A stretch of 64,000 nt of DNA from Cladochytrium replicatum (taxonomy: Eukaryota; Chytridiomycota; Chytridiomycetes; Cladochytriales; Cladochytriaceae), in assembly GCA_025526935.1 (NCBI GenBank), contig JAHLKD010000053.1, positions 301,284-365,283 of the forward strand, given 5' to 3'. Both the position numbers and the translations under genes were made by a program. Shown here in pieces: positions 33,547 through 46,100 of this stretch. The notes below the pieces were generated by a model. That model made no database searches, had not been told where the DNA came from, and worked only from the letters and a program-made list of their open reading frames with translations. The stretch's first letter is position 1, and each line of letters opens with the position of its first letter.

Positions 33547-33947
33547 TCTTGAATGCATGTCTGTCTGGAGTCATCCAAGCAGTAGCACCAGAGTCAATCA
33601 AACCGAGAGGTTTGGCATTTACGTGTAGATTGCAGTTGGTACTCTTCAATGCTGTGATAATAGAGGGATGTGTAAAATCCACAATATTATTAGCTTTGAA
33701 GATTGAAGAGAAGGATTTGATTGATTGTACCTTGCTGGAAGGTTCTGATTCCTGAGAATCGATATTCATGTTCTGGGATGTTGAGGAGGAAGCACGAGAT
33801 GCCTTTATCTGTTTCCATTCCTCATCATTCAAACTTTTGGCTAGTTTGCGTTTCCTGCAGAAATTCTGTGTGTGGCCAGATTTGCCACAGAAATCGCAAG
33901 AGAATTTGTTGTTCTTCGCATCCTTAGATTTTGATGCGGCACGATTG
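33547..33947 (-). pseudogene. Family B gag/protease fragment
   Basis: Matches B4 at about 58131-58530. It encodes the end of the Gag zinc knuckle (CDFCGKSGHTQNFC), a Ser-rich linker and the protease core LGLIDSGATAWMTPDRHAF, with DSGA as the active site. Both ends are cut: by an A LTR on the right side of the protein (33546) and by the Gypsy LTR at 33948. Confidence 0.85.
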
Positions 33948-34368
33948 TGTTAAATTCTGTGTATCCTTGGAGGGCTTACCGATTGTTTTGTGCAATAGGC
34001 TTTTTCTCTTGGGCTTGAGAAGTTTTTATGCTATTGCTCGATTTATGTTTTGGGCAGTCATGCTGTTTATTTTCTTTATTGTTATTGTTGAATATTCTTC
34101 TGTGTGGGAATATTTATTGCGGTGTGAGGGTGGCCGGTTCCTTGAGACAGTGGAACAAACCAAACACTCACACACCACAGTCGTCCTGGTTAGCAATCCC
34201 AGCCTTGATTTGTATTAGCCACAGAGTGCTTGTGTGCAACAAGGGAATTTGCTTTATCATCACCCCATATTCAACTGGGCCAAGAGACGGAACCTGGAGC
34301 TGTTGTGCTAGCTAAAGTACAGCTAAACACGCCCTACTGCTGCCAGGAGAAGCCCTTGGTTTTTAACA
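33948..34368 (+). repeat. 5' LTR of the Gypsy element (421 bp)
   Basis: Borders TGTTAAA and TTTAACA are perfect inverted 7-mers, and the right one is followed after two bases by a primer site beginning TGG. The family B sequence stops exactly at 33947. No second copy exists in the window to confirm it. Confidence 0.7.
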
Positions 34369-34370
34369 GG

Positions 34371-34388
34371 TGGTGGTTTCATCCAGGA
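34371..34388 (+). other. Primer-binding site of the Gypsy element
   Basis: TGGTGGTTTCATCCAGGA would pair with a tRNA 3' end finishing ..CCA. It lies two bases after the LTR, the usual place for Gypsy elements. Which tRNA is not determined. Confidence 0.55.
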
Positions 34389-34516
34389 CCTACCATTTTT
34401 GGACGTTTTTGTGCGTTCACTCAGGAACGTATTACCGGCTACACAAACACTTCCCTGATTACTCAGAATTACGGGCGATCAGTTTCGATTATTTTACGCA
34501 TTTTTCTGAGCACAAT

Positions 34517-36728
34517 ATGTCGACAACTTCGAGGGTTCAGGATCGCTTGGCGAGGGCTCATGTTGGACAGCCTTTGGAACCTCGGGAACGATTGCGGCAT
34601 CTTGCGGAGCGCTTGGGGGAACCTCGCAATGCGTGGAGGAATGCGTTTTTGTTGATGTATTCATTGGAGGACATTGCTGGATTTTTGGCCAGTATTGGAT
34701 CTGGCCAGATCGCTGTCCCGAATGCACTTGTGGAATTGCTAAACCGTGCGCGTGAAGAGGGATGCGCTGAATCAGCCGTGTTGCTCGAGCAGCTTGAAAT
34801 CGAGAACGATGCACTTGTGATGCAGTGCGCGGCGCTTGCGGATAACTTGGTTCTGGCGACGGATCAGCTTGATCCCATTGATGTTCCTGATGTCGAGGAC
34901 GATGGAGAGAAGCGTTGGACTGATTCCCAGACCCAGACCAATTTTTGGGATGCCGATTTATCGATCCATGATGGAATTGCCCAAAACTTGGCGGACCTGC
35001 AGCAGGAACTGGCTAGTGCTTGTCGAGAGCTTCGCGTTGCACAGGAGAATGCAGCGGAAGCACGGCGCAAGGCAGCCAGTGCTGCAGCGGAGCTAGAGAC
35101 GGCTCGATCGGTGGAGGCAAAGCGAGTTTCAGCTCTGGATGACTTGGAGAAGCAGTTGAAGGCGTCCCAAGAGCTTGCCAGCCAACTCCGCATCGAGGCC
35201 GAACTGGTAGAGGCGGAATTGGCCTCAGTGAAGGCTGCTGGAGCCAGTCTTCGCACTCGTTTGGATCGCGCCAACATTCCCGACAGCGAAATGGCGCAGC
35301 AGAGCGGGCGTGGGAGCGAGGTCTCTTCACAAAACAAAAATGGACCTCCAACGTTGGCAGATCGATTTTGTGGTCTGTGGCGAGCAGAATGCAGGGCCAA
35401 CCACAAATTGCGTGAAGCTTTGGATTTATCAATTGCTGAATGTGACAGATTGAAGAGGGATTGTGATCAGATGCGAGCATTACTTGCAGTGTCATCATCA
35501 TCTGACGATCAGCACTCAGATATGCAAGAGCTTGGACCAAAGGACTCGGCATCACAACAAGCTTCCCCAGTTTTACCATCTGCCCAATTTGTTTTGAAAG
35601 ATGCAGCTGTACCAACAGTGAAAACACTTGGAACTAGTGATTATCATGGACCTACAGCGTACTTTTCCAGAGCTTTCCAGTTGGCCAATCTTCCCCTCCA
35701 CAGGGAAACATTGGACTGGAAATTGTTTCAGCACTCCAACAAACTGGGCTTCTCACCAAACAATCAGAGAAGTTAGACCAGAATGCTCTAAACAGCATAC
35801 CTCCTTTTGCTGGGACTTCTTCTTCAGGCCAGGCTGATGATGCCAGCTCAAATGAGTTAGGGAAGTTTTTCAAAGCAGTGACCAAAGTTGCAATTAGTCA
35901 AGCTTGGACAGAACCAATGCAAGCTCAAGCGATGGTGCTACGGTTCAAAGATAATTTCTGCAGTGTCACGCTGGTGGGACGATCGTGATGAACAGTGGAG
36001 GCGTGAGCGTGTTCAGGATTTGGAAAAGTTGAAGGAAGCTTTGATTGGTCGCTTCCGCTCCCCAGATTTCTTGATCCACGCCAGGCAAACTTTGGAATTT
36101 TTGCCCATTGAATCATTCCCATCATTGGATCAGCTGTTAAATGAAATGTCACGTCTTAATCAACTTGCCAAAAGTTTGCCAACAGGAAGCATCTCAGAGA
36201 ACACCTTGATTCAACGTATTGTGGACCATTCAGCTTTTCCATCAACAGTTCGGGACTATACCATATCCAAGTCGCACTGTTGTAACAAACTTGGATATAT
36301 TTGGAGTTTGGTGTGCTAAGAAGTTTTCTTACCTGAAGTCAAACCCTTTCGCTGATGCACATGCTAAGTGGATAAAAACAGCAAAGGATCCCAATGTCAA
36401 AAATGACTCAGTTGAGAATCAGCGACCATCATCATCTCAACAAAAGCCCAAAAAAGAACCGTCCGAAAAGTCAAAACGCCCCTTTCTGCCAGCAGAAGAG
36501 TTCAAAGTGAAGGTTGAAGATCCTGCGTGGCGAAAAGCAAATCCCAGTCCTTTCCCATGTCGAAACGCTGCTTGCAAAGGAGCTAAGCATTATAGACTGG
36601 ACTGCCCCAATTATCGGAATCGGAGAGACAATAGTAGTGGTGCTCCAGCTACCACTTCCTCATCTTACACGATTTTCAGCAGTAGTGTAGCGAGCGGAGA
36701 TTCTTTGACTGAGGAGGATTTTTACTGA
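34517..36728 (+). pseudogene. Gypsy Gag (frameshifted)
   Basis: Starts at ATG 34517 (MSTTSRVQDRLAR). The first frame runs to 35776 and contains a long Ala/Glu/Arg coiled coil (about residues 150-260). The next part, in another frame (about 35,940-36,290), has a capsid-like segment (WWDDRDEQWRRERVQDLEK..LKEALIGRF). A third frame to 36728 carries a knuckle-like C-x4-C-x4-H-x4-C (CRNAACKGAKHYRLDC). At least two frameshifts separate these parts. Gag would coat the element RNA. The zinc motif spacing is unlike the CCHC of the Copia families. Confidence 0.75.
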
Positions 36729-36799
36729 GGGCCTCCCTTGAGGGCAATAGGGTGGCCTTAGTCGAGTTAGAAGATTCTCTTTCAAAGCCCATTTCACTA

Positions 36800-39654
36800 C
36801 AACACACAGCAGGCCGTTGGCGGATGCCCCTCCCCCTGCTAGAAAGAATCAGCATCCGAGCGCTCAGTTAAATCCACGGTATTACCGAGCATTATGTACA
36901 CATTTCAATGTCTCCCCAACAGTAGATGTTTTTGGGGATGGAGCTTCAAGATTGGCAAAGCAGTTTTGGAGCAAAGATCCAATAGATCTATCAGTTGAAG
37001 GTTGTTTAGGGCCGGATCCTACCAGTTTAGGTGTTCCCTGGCCAACTGAAGAGATTTTTACGCAAACCCACCTCCACATCTGCTTGAGAGCTTCTTGAAA
37101 AAGGTCAGAAATCAGCGCTTAAGCTCTGCTTTATTAGTATGCCCTTATCGGACAAGGGATCGATCATTTGCTATCATCAAAGCTTTGCTTCAAGCACAAC
37201 CTGTTCAACTGCCTTTAGAGCGAGACCTATTTTTACCAAGATCGGCTCAAGTACCATTCAGAAATCGGAGGAAAGACTTTTATCAGCAGAACAAACCATT
37301 GCCTGATGAATGGGGTCCACCTAATGGGGGGCCGATTGGAGCTTTCTTGATTTCAGGAGACATTAAGAAATTGACATCCTTCCAGAATCTCTCAAATCAA
37401 GTGATTACATTTGAAAATTTGGAATCACACCTGCTGAATCTTTTAGTCACCCCAAGTATTCAGCAGTTTTTGGCAGCAACACCAATCTACAACGTTGATC
37501 GTACTCCCCAAAATGGTTTGCACAAAAAGTTTTCTACGCTTATGGAGGCTATCACCACACCTTGGAAAGATATGATGGATGAGGTTGTTGGGGAATGTAA
37601 CACTGAAGTGACATTTGCGTTGGAAACAGATAGAGATCACCCAGTCAACCCCTCACCTCCTAAGGCAGTAGTGCCATTTTGGTGCATGGGAACTATTGAT
37701 CACAAAGAGCATCCAATTATTGTTGATACTGGATCATCCATTTCCGTTGTGTCGTACAATTTATATCATGAGTTGGGACTGTCTGCTCCACGACGTGAGT
37801 ATCACGAGCCACTAGAGGGCATAGGAGGTGCCAATACTGCCACTGAGGAGATAGTGTCAGATATTGTGCTCTATGCGTATGGTGGTCGTGAATTGCGGAT
37901 TGCTGTCGGGTTTGTGCTGGTGCAGCACTCTAGACCCCTTCTCTTACTTGGTATGGATGTAATCCGTCCAATGTGTTTTGTCATTTGCATCCGCCCTCTT
38001 CCTCAGCCATCATTTATGCAATCACCTCGGGATCCTATGACAATTGTACCATGTTCGTCGACCCCGAACTTGGTTCTTCGCGGGGGCAGGGAGAAGAATG
38101 GCGCAAAGAAAACACTAATAGTCTCAATGTCATCGTATTCAACGATAGAACTGAAATCCTTTCAGGCCATATTCACCATTGAGAACATCTCTGAAATTGA
38201 AAAATCAGAGATTCGACAAGCACATTTGGAATCAAAGTTAACACTCTCACAGAAGCAGATTAGCACTCTCTGTGATCGTGCAGGAATTGATCCTTTTAAT
38301 CCACCAGAAGTTCCAAATGCATTCCTGAAAGTGTTGCTTTCTGATGGAAGATTCAATCTTGACATGCCAAGAGTGTTGGTCAAATTGACCTTGATGGTTG
38401 TATGCAAATTTCATAAGGCTTTCTCTTATCCTGGAAATGACTTGGGAGAGTTCAAGGAATTTCCTTTTGATGTGGAATTGATAGGGAAATTACCAGTAGA
38501 GCCCCCTCCCAGGAGATTCAGCCCAAAGCAAGTAGAGGCTGCCAGGAAAGAGTTTGATACATTTGCCAGGCTCAAACGATATGGTCCGATACCTGATGCA
38601 GAGTATGTTAGCAAGGTGGTTGTTGTATTCTACCCTGAAGAATCTGGGAGAACACCACGTATTACCGGAGATTATACAGTATTGAAATGCTCACACAAAG
38701 TTGACTACGTACCCGTTCACTCCAATGCACTTGGTATTACGGTGGTTACAAAATTCTTCATTTGCTGTTGCATCAGGAGGTGATCAAAATAAGGCTTTCC
38801 ATCAAATTGTGCGCACAGAAAGAGCAAAGCGTTTATTAGCAATATGAATGCCTGGATCAGGGCAAGTGATTGCTCCATCACATATGCCACAGGGTCCAAA
38901 GAATGCTGCAGCTCACTTAGAAAAATGCTCAGATTTTTCATACAAAGGACTTGTATGGAAGATAATGGTGAAATATGCTGATAATCAGAACCTGTCACAA
39001 ACAACTGCATTCGAGCATGTTGATGCAGTTATCCATTGGTTACGACGGACTGTTCAGTTTGGATGGACTTTGAAGATGGCAAAGTCTTTCTTTTTGGTTA
39101 TAATGCTCAATGCACTTGGATTTGTGTTTGATCAGAAAGGCAGGAGGCCTGACCCAACCAAGTTAAGATGGGTCAAGAATTTATTGCCACCACAAACAGT
39201 TGCCGAACTTTGGATGTTTTGGGGTCTAGCCAGTTTTTATCGGGAATCAATTCCTGGCCTGCAGACAGACTACCAAATTTTATCTGATATGATCATTGAG
39301 GCTGTCAATCGTTATCATGCAAAGCGTCCAAAGAAGAAGGTGTCTCACCGGGTCTCAGATGGCATCGCAGAGGATCTAAGGAGACAAGCTGATGTGGGGA
39401 TTCAGCCTGTCAATGTTCCTGAAGATCTGATGCACAACTGTCCTGAGGGTGAGAGAGAAAGACCGCAACATGAAGAAATTCATGGAGAGGTGTGAAGTAC
39501 ACCACTCAGCGGAATTTCTCAGTGCTTTTGAGAGGTTAAAGCAAGAACTGTGCAGTGATAGAGTCATAGCTGTAGTGCTACCTCCATATGAATATCTAAT
39601 GTCACTGCATTTTGACACCTCCTATGTTGGAACTAATTTAACAATCATGCAAAC
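36800..39654 (+). pseudogene. Gypsy Pol: NPPP-motif module, protease, RT, RNase H start
   Basis: First (36,817 to about 37,250, with one frameshift near 37,060) a module reading PTVDVFGDGASRLAKQFWS, then after the shift ANPPPHLLESFLKKV and ALLVCPY. Next an aspartic protease: PIIVDTGSSISVV with active-site codon near 37725 and LLLGMDVI. Then RT: FSPKQVEAARKEF..KVVVVFYPEESG..RITGDY, a frameshift near 38,735, and a second half in which the usual YADD-type site reads YADN and the GFVFD..RRPDPTK segment leads to the RNase H entry (FERLKQEL, LHFDTSYVG). A stop follows at about 38846. Cut at 39654 by T2. The RT is inactive. Confidence 0.78.
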
Positions 39655-39954
39655 TAAGGTTCGGCGGGTCCAGGTCGGGTCCAGGTTTCAGTGGTGACCC
39701 GCACCAAACCCTTTGGGTCGGGTCGTGTTTGTCTGGGGACCCGCCGGGTCACTGATGGGTACAAAGGGAATACCCGGACCCGAAGTGGTTGAAACCCGTA
39801 CCCGACCCTGACCCGCCCGGTTTTTGCTGCCCAGGAGAGGATTGATTGAATTTTGAGTTAGACCACGGATATTTACATGAACACTTTGTGTCTGTGTGGA
39901 CAGTGTGTATTTTAGAAACACTATCGTAAAAAGAAACAAAACTCCACTGAGCAA

Positions 39955-41634
39955 TCACAAGTTGATAGGTGGAACAGCCCAAATCAGCTTCTGTATCTGG
40001 TTCATATCGTCAGAGTCCCATCCACCACTGGTTACGTCCTTCGCCAACCCAGTCCTGATGAACCGATCAATGTCGTCATTTGAAAGCATGAAATCCTTGG
40101 CTAAACCTGTCTTCCAAGGTTTCCAATCCACCTCAGGGAGTGTTATGGACGAAAGATGCCCGATGTATGCCGTCCAGAACCTTAGCCACTCAGAAGGATA
40201 TGCATCCACTAATGCCCTGAACATGCGATAGATAGTGGCAGACGTACTTAGTGAATTATTGTGCCGTATCCAGTTTCCGAGCAAAATGTGCACCCTAAGA
40301 AGAGTAAGGCTGCTCCGAGAACTGCTACTTGAAGTTGATATTCGGCTTGAGCGGTCGTCTGATTCAACAAATATGGGCCGTAAAAACTCATTTCGGGAGA
40401 GGACTTCGTAGTTTACATTGACGTACTTGATTGATGGTGGAAGAGACGGCAATTTAAGGTCATAAATAACCTCATTGATCTTATGCATCTGGAAGCAGAT
40501 ACCCTGGATGACCTCTTTCACCAAAAGGATAGCCGTACGACGATGCTGCTGCAGGCTAAGCAATGCAAGGGACTGGTTGGAGAACTGGTTCGATGTACCT
40601 TCGGAATTCTACCAATCCCCTTGATAGCCGACGATATGCTTATTAGGCCGCCTGTTGATGTTGGCGCCGCAGGTGCTGCAGCTTCTGAATGACCAGCCTG
40701 TCGTTTCAGAGCAGCAAGCTCTCCCTCCAGGGCGGTCACACGTGATTTCCATTGTGAAATCTCCTGGGAAGTTGCCTGCTTCTCCCTTTCCATTGCAGCT
40801 GATCTCCCTGAATCTTGCTAGCTCTTCGTGCTCGCCGTGCTGAATCAATGCACCCGCCCTGCCCAATTCATCAATGAGAGCCTTCTCTCGCACTTCTGCT
40901 GCGATGCGGGTCCTTCTCTCGTTCATTGCAGTCTCTTCAAGATCTTTTGTCATGTTCAACAGTCGTTCTGACTGTTTGAGGACCTGTTTTGTCCTTTCAC
41001 AGTCCTCATCTGCTCGTTTGATGGTCGCTTGGAACTCGTCAACCTTTGCAGTGACAGGCATTCCTCTGTAAATGCCGTACTTGTGTCCCTGCCGCCTGTA
41101 AAAGTCCAGAAATGTTGTTTCCTTCTGAAAGGAAGAGCTTTTCAAGCACTCCATACGATAGGCGTTTGCTGCTGTTATGAACTCCGTTCGTCCACTGCAT
41201 TCATCGTGAATTTTGTTCAGGGCTTGACGAACTAGCTTGCTGTCAGAGTTAAGTTGGTCGATCAACCCTTGAAGAACAAATCTTGGGCCGCATTCATCAC
41301 GATTTGTTTGACAGTTGCTGATGAAGTCCTCCGAGTCGTAGCTGTGGCCGCTTGCTTTGAATTTTCGATACCAAAGTCGTATGTCTGAAGCAGGACAGAG
41401 TCCGTCGATGAGCAAATAGTCAGCATCCCCTTTAGTACCACGTCGCGCCGGTTTCTTTGAAGGAGCTGTCGATTTGACATCTGTTGATTTGACATCAAGG
41501 CCAACTTCTGCTTCTTCCACTTCAGAACCCGATGCCAGAGATGTTTCAGGTGCAGTCACAGGTTCTGCACTTGATTCTCATTCAGATGATGGTCTGGATT
41601 GTTTTAACGCTCGCTTCTTTGTAGTTCGAGGCAT
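39955..41634 (-). pseudogene. Coiled-coil protein gene of T2 (stop plus two deletions)
   Basis: Homologous end to end with 7045-8727. ATG at 41634; TGA at 41578-41580 (codon 19, Arg in T1); a 2-nt loss near 40,797 and a 1-nt loss near 40,573 shift and then restore the frame. At the two positions where T1 has stops, this copy reads Arg and Leu. The two copies therefore broke independently after an open ancestor. The C-terminal Trp-rich domain is almost identical in the two. Confidence 0.75.
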
Positions 41635-41789
41635 GGTGTTTGTACTGTTTGTCGTGGGAAGATACTGGCCCGGTGTTCTTAGCTGGAATGTTACAGGAAT
41701 GTATGCTATAATACTTCCCTGACACTATAGTTTTCTACCCGATCTGAAAATGATAATAAGCTAGGGAAGAAACTGGCTAGTAACATTGA

Positions 41790-42400
41790 TAGAGAGGATT
41801 CTGTCCGGGTGGACAGAATCTTATTGCTAGTAACATTAATAGAGAGATTAGCTGTACCTGATGGAAATTACTGAAGTACCGTCAATGAGTTGAGAAAGTG
41901 TCCGGGGGGACAGAATCCTATTCTACCCAGACAGACACAGTGACACTCAGTCTCCCAGATTTCTGTCCACCCGGACACTTTCTCAACTCATTGACGGTAC
42001 TTCAGATCAGGTACAGCTAACCTCTCTACAAATACTACTAGCAAATAAGATTCTGTCCACCCGGACACTTTCTCAACTCATTGACGGTACTTCAGTGATC
42101 TCTACCCAATACAACTAACCTCTCCATCAATGTTACTAGCAATAGGATTCTGTCCACCCGGACACTTTCTCAACTCATTGACGGTACTTCAGTGATCTCT
42201 ATCAAGTACAGCTAACCTCTCTAATAATGTTACTAGCAATAAGATTCTGTCCACCCGGACATTTTCTCAACTCATTGACGGTACTTCACTGATACTTCAC
42301 TGATCTCGATCAAGTACAACCAACCTCACTACAAATACTACTTGTAATAGGATTCTGTCCAGGCGGTCGCTTTCTCAACTCCTGGACGGTACTTCAACAG
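41790..42400. repeat. Palindrome array of T2, with an orientation switch
   Basis: From 41790 to about 41930 the units read in reverse, as expected upstream of a minus-strand gene: the GATTCTGTCC/GGACAGAATC hairpin near 41800 and TGTCCGGGGGGACA near 41905. From about 41960 to 42400 they read forward, with the palindrome near 41964, 42055, 42150, 42247 and a degenerate one near 42356. The last 70 bp before 42470 are unassigned. Confidence 0.8.
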
Positions 42401-42469
42401 ATGAACAGTCTAAACAACAATTTATATTTAAAAGAGTGGGTTATCATCAGTTGCTTCCAACTCTAATAC

Positions 42470-43070
42470 TGTTGAACAAAGCTGTGGTCTGGATCCTCAG
42501 GTTGTGTGTGTTGCTAATTCACGGGTTAATGTTTCTAAGAGATGAATAAAGAAGATTGCGAGTCACAAGTACTAGCGCAAGAGAAAATGCTCCTTGTGTG
42601 TATCGCCACAGGCTCCTTAAATAAGTGTACTGTCGTTTTGGCTTTTCCTTCCGGAAGATCTGGATCGAAGCGATAAGGTTTGACTCTTCTTCTCACAGGC
42701 GTAGCGAAGCATAATCATGCTAAGCTGTGCGTGAGATCTAGCTCTCCTCAACAGGATTGTTCTCACACATGATTCCCACGAACGCGTTAATCATATGTAA
42801 ACCTTTGCTGTGATCTGATCCGGGCTTCACTTCTACAAGTGGATGATAGAAAAGTAATGACAGTTTACTATACCTATGGCCGCAATAAATATAACCCATG
42901 AAGAAATACCCGGAGGTATCCAAACTCGTAATAGATCATCATCTATATGCTTTAGTTCAATAGTTAGAAATGTTGCTCAGTGAAGAGTGACATTTCTGTA
43001 TATCGGGCGTTTGTGTTTTTGTACTATCAATGACTGGATTGGCCAAGTCCATCAATCGAAATACTTAACA
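42470..43070 (-). repeat. 3' LTR of A4 (601 bp)
   Basis: TGTTGAAC..TTAACA with a 2-bp insertion (GAGAAAATGC for GAGAATGC). Left flank AATAC does not match the right flank of A4 (GGTGT). Confidence 0.9.
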
Positions 43071-43197
43071 CACCCCCTCAGTCATTAGATAGGTACAACC
43101 GAGAGTATCACTCAACCGATCATAACTTTCTGTAAATGCTGAAGTTGATATTCTATTGAAATAAAGGTGAGTTGTATGGACATCGCCAGCCGGTCGT

Positions 43198-46100
43198 TCA
43201 AGATAGTATATTAAGTGAAGACTGACTGACTAGCCCCAACGAGCCCCTGTGTTTAAGGTATAATTTACTTCCAAGAGGTTTAGTTAAGATGTCCGCGATC
43301 ATATCAGAAGTATCCATATGGTGTAACTCCTGATGTTTCTGTTCAACTTGGAGATTCACAAATCTCTCGCGAACGTCCATGTGTTTGGTCCGTTTGTTGT
43401 TGAACAGATTGTTTGCGATAGACTCGGTGGATTGATTGTCTTGCCATAAACGGAGCGGATTGAACGACGTAATTCCAATACCCGTCATAAGATTTTTCAT
43501 CCACTTCATCTCACGCGATAGTTCGTTCAGCGCATACAGTTCGGCTTCCGACGACGAGGCTGCAATAGTCTGTTGTCGAATCGACTGCCAACTGATTGCC
43601 GCATTAGCGAACATTACCACGTAACCGGTTCGTGAGTATCTATCTGCATCGCCCGCCCAGTCTGCATCGGCATAACCTTGTGGGTTGTTAGCCGAATCAA
43701 ACATGTAGAGACCGTCGGGTCTTAGCATCGGAGACGTGATACCAGTCCGTGTATAGTGTAAACCGTAATCCCAAGTACCGAGTAAATATCGTTGTAATCG
43801 ATAGAGAGCCTTTGATTCTGACTGTCGAGGATCAATCTGATGTTGTGCCAAAATATTGACTGCGTATGAAATATCCGGTCGTGTCTTAGTCGCCACGTAC
43901 GATATCTTCATTAACATTGATCGAAATTGTGTTGCCTCGGCATCGGACAGTGTTGGTGTGGTCTCATCAAAGATATATGATTTTGACATCGGTGTTTTGG
44001 TCGGTTTGATGTTGGTACCCCATAAGTTCGCTTCTTCGAGAATCTTCTTTACGTACAATGAATTGCTAAGGAAATATCCTTCCGTTGTCTGCAATAACTC
44101 CATTTTCAGAATCCATTTCGCCTTCGAAGTACTGCCTACTGTGAACGAAGTTTCCAAATCGGTCTGAAACCGATGATATGCGTTTGGATCTGTGGAAAAA
44201 TGTAGTATATCATCGACATGAACGGTAGTGTGTTCGCGGGTATTATTTGTTGGATTGTATCGCCAGAAATGACAGATGTCTGCAATATTCCGCACGAAAC
44301 CAACACTGAGATATTGTTTCCAAAGAGTTTTGTACCATTCTCGAGCTGCCTGGTGTAGACCGTACAGACTTTTGATAAGTCTGCAGACAATGGGTCGATT
44401 CCGGAAATCTACTCGTCCGAAACCATGAGGGAGTTCGACGTAGTTCTCTTCTTCCAGTATCGCATTGAGATATGCACCCTTGATATCAAACTGGAATATT
44501 ATCATGCCGACTAATGCTGCTAATGCAATCAGAAAACGGATCGTGGACGTTTTCGTAACTGGAGAATAGGTTTCATCGAAATCCAATCCTTCAATCTGTG
44601 AAAATCCTCGTATGACCCAACGTGCTTTGAATCGAGTAATATTGCCATGTTCGTCAAGCTTATATGTGAAAACCCATTTGCCCGATAATAAATTCCGTCC
44701 ATCAGGTAAAAACGTTTCGGCCCAAGTATTGTTGCCGACTAGTTGTGTGACTTCCTCCTTCATCGCCGCTAACCAGAATGGAGCCTCATCGGATCGTAAT
44801 AAAGCCTCACGAAGAGTCTTTGGTGCAGTCCGTATATTTCCATTCGCAATTGGTTGTGTTGGATATGAGGAATCGGCCTTCAGGGTCCAATCGATATTAG
44901 GAACAGATCGGGTAAACAAGGAATTTTGTTTCCTTTTGGCGTTCGACAAATTTGCACTTGCTTGACGTTTTCGTTTTCTTGCTGCATACGCTTCGTCGAC
45001 ATCTTCTCCAATGAATTGAAGATCACTTTCGAGTTGTGCATCATATTCCTCTACAGGAGATACGGAAGACAAATTCGGAGATTCTTCAGTAATGGATTGT
45101 GGAGTCGATAAATCAGCATTGGATCATAATCAGCATCGTCTGGGTCATCATCGTCTAGTCCATGTAAATGTTCAACAACATGCATGTCACCGGCTTCTTC
45201 TAAGCGGTAATATATGGGGTCGTCGTTTATATCCTCATCGATTTCTTCGTCTGCAACGGTAGAAATCGGGAAATTGTCTGAGACAAACTCAACAGTCGTC
45301 TCTTGCACCCCCTGATCCCCGGTTGGTATTTGATCAACATCGAAATATGTCCCGGCCTTCAGTGGATATTGTACCGTAAGATCGTCGAGTAACTGTCGGG
45401 TAGGATTATAACCAACAAAAACTCCCTCGTGGAACGTAACATGGAAGTATTCGCCTATTGTGTTTGTCCGAAAATTGAGTGCTATGACGATCTTCAGGTC
45501 TTCACCCTTGTATCCGAGAAACAGACCTAGTTCAGACTTGTCTCGGATTCTGCGCGCCAACCTTTGTTCGTGTGAGATCCACAAACTAACGAGTGTTCCA
45601 AAGGCGTGGATAGTTGCCAAATCTATCCGCTTGTCAAGGTAAGCACAGTACGGAATCGCATTCACAGCTGAATGGAAAGTAGCGTTCTTGACGACCGCAG
45701 CGTATAGGATGGAGAGTTGCACGAATTGAAGTGTTCGTGGTAGTCCAGCTTGTAGCAGCATCGCGTCCGACATATACTTGATCGATTGTATATTCCGCTC
45801 TGATAGACCATCGAGTTCCTTTACTGACGGAGGAGCTGGGTGGACGCGGATGCGAGGAATCTTGGTATTGCACCATTGGATCAACCGTTTAGTAATCAAT
45901 TCTCCTGAATCGGAACGTAGTTCAGCAACGTGTAATGGGTGATTGCGATTTTCCACATCAGCGATATGTCGAATCATACTATCCACCGCATCACTCTTTC
46001 GATTCAGGAAGTAGATTGTGATGAAACGAGGTTGTTCGTCGACAATGATCTGCCAATATCTCTTCTTCTGTCCGTCGTAGATTAAACGTACGACATCGGA

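Larger units (their letters stand above)
33948..39654 (+). mobile_element. Decayed Ty3/Gypsy retrotransposon, 3' part lost
   Basis: Structure: 5' LTR, primer site, gag with coiled coil, capsid-like domain and zinc knuckle, then pol with an NPPP-motif module, aspartic protease, RT and the beginning of RNase H. It is inserted in family B gag (left flank GATTG) and cut at 39655 by DNA transposon copy T2. Integrase and 3' LTR are absent from the window. Many frameshifts show it is old. Confidence 0.85.
39655..42469 (-). mobile_element. TIR DNA transposon T2, second copy, inverted and truncated
   Basis: The left border on this strand, TAAGGTTCGGCGGGTCC, equals the right end of T1, followed by the same GGGTC-rich block (39655-39830), the coiled-coil gene in reverse and a shorter palindrome array. 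The other end lacks a GGGTC terminus: the array fades near 42400 and an A LTR begins at 42470. The left flank is ATGCAAAC (39647-39654), but no second copy of it is found, as expected if that end was lost. It is inserted in Gypsy RNase H. Confidence 0.85.

Noticed and set aside
34494-35627. Minus-strand ORFs of 100-204 codons opposite Gypsy gag
   Set aside because: Shadows of the GC-richer coiled-coil coding region, in several overlapping frames.
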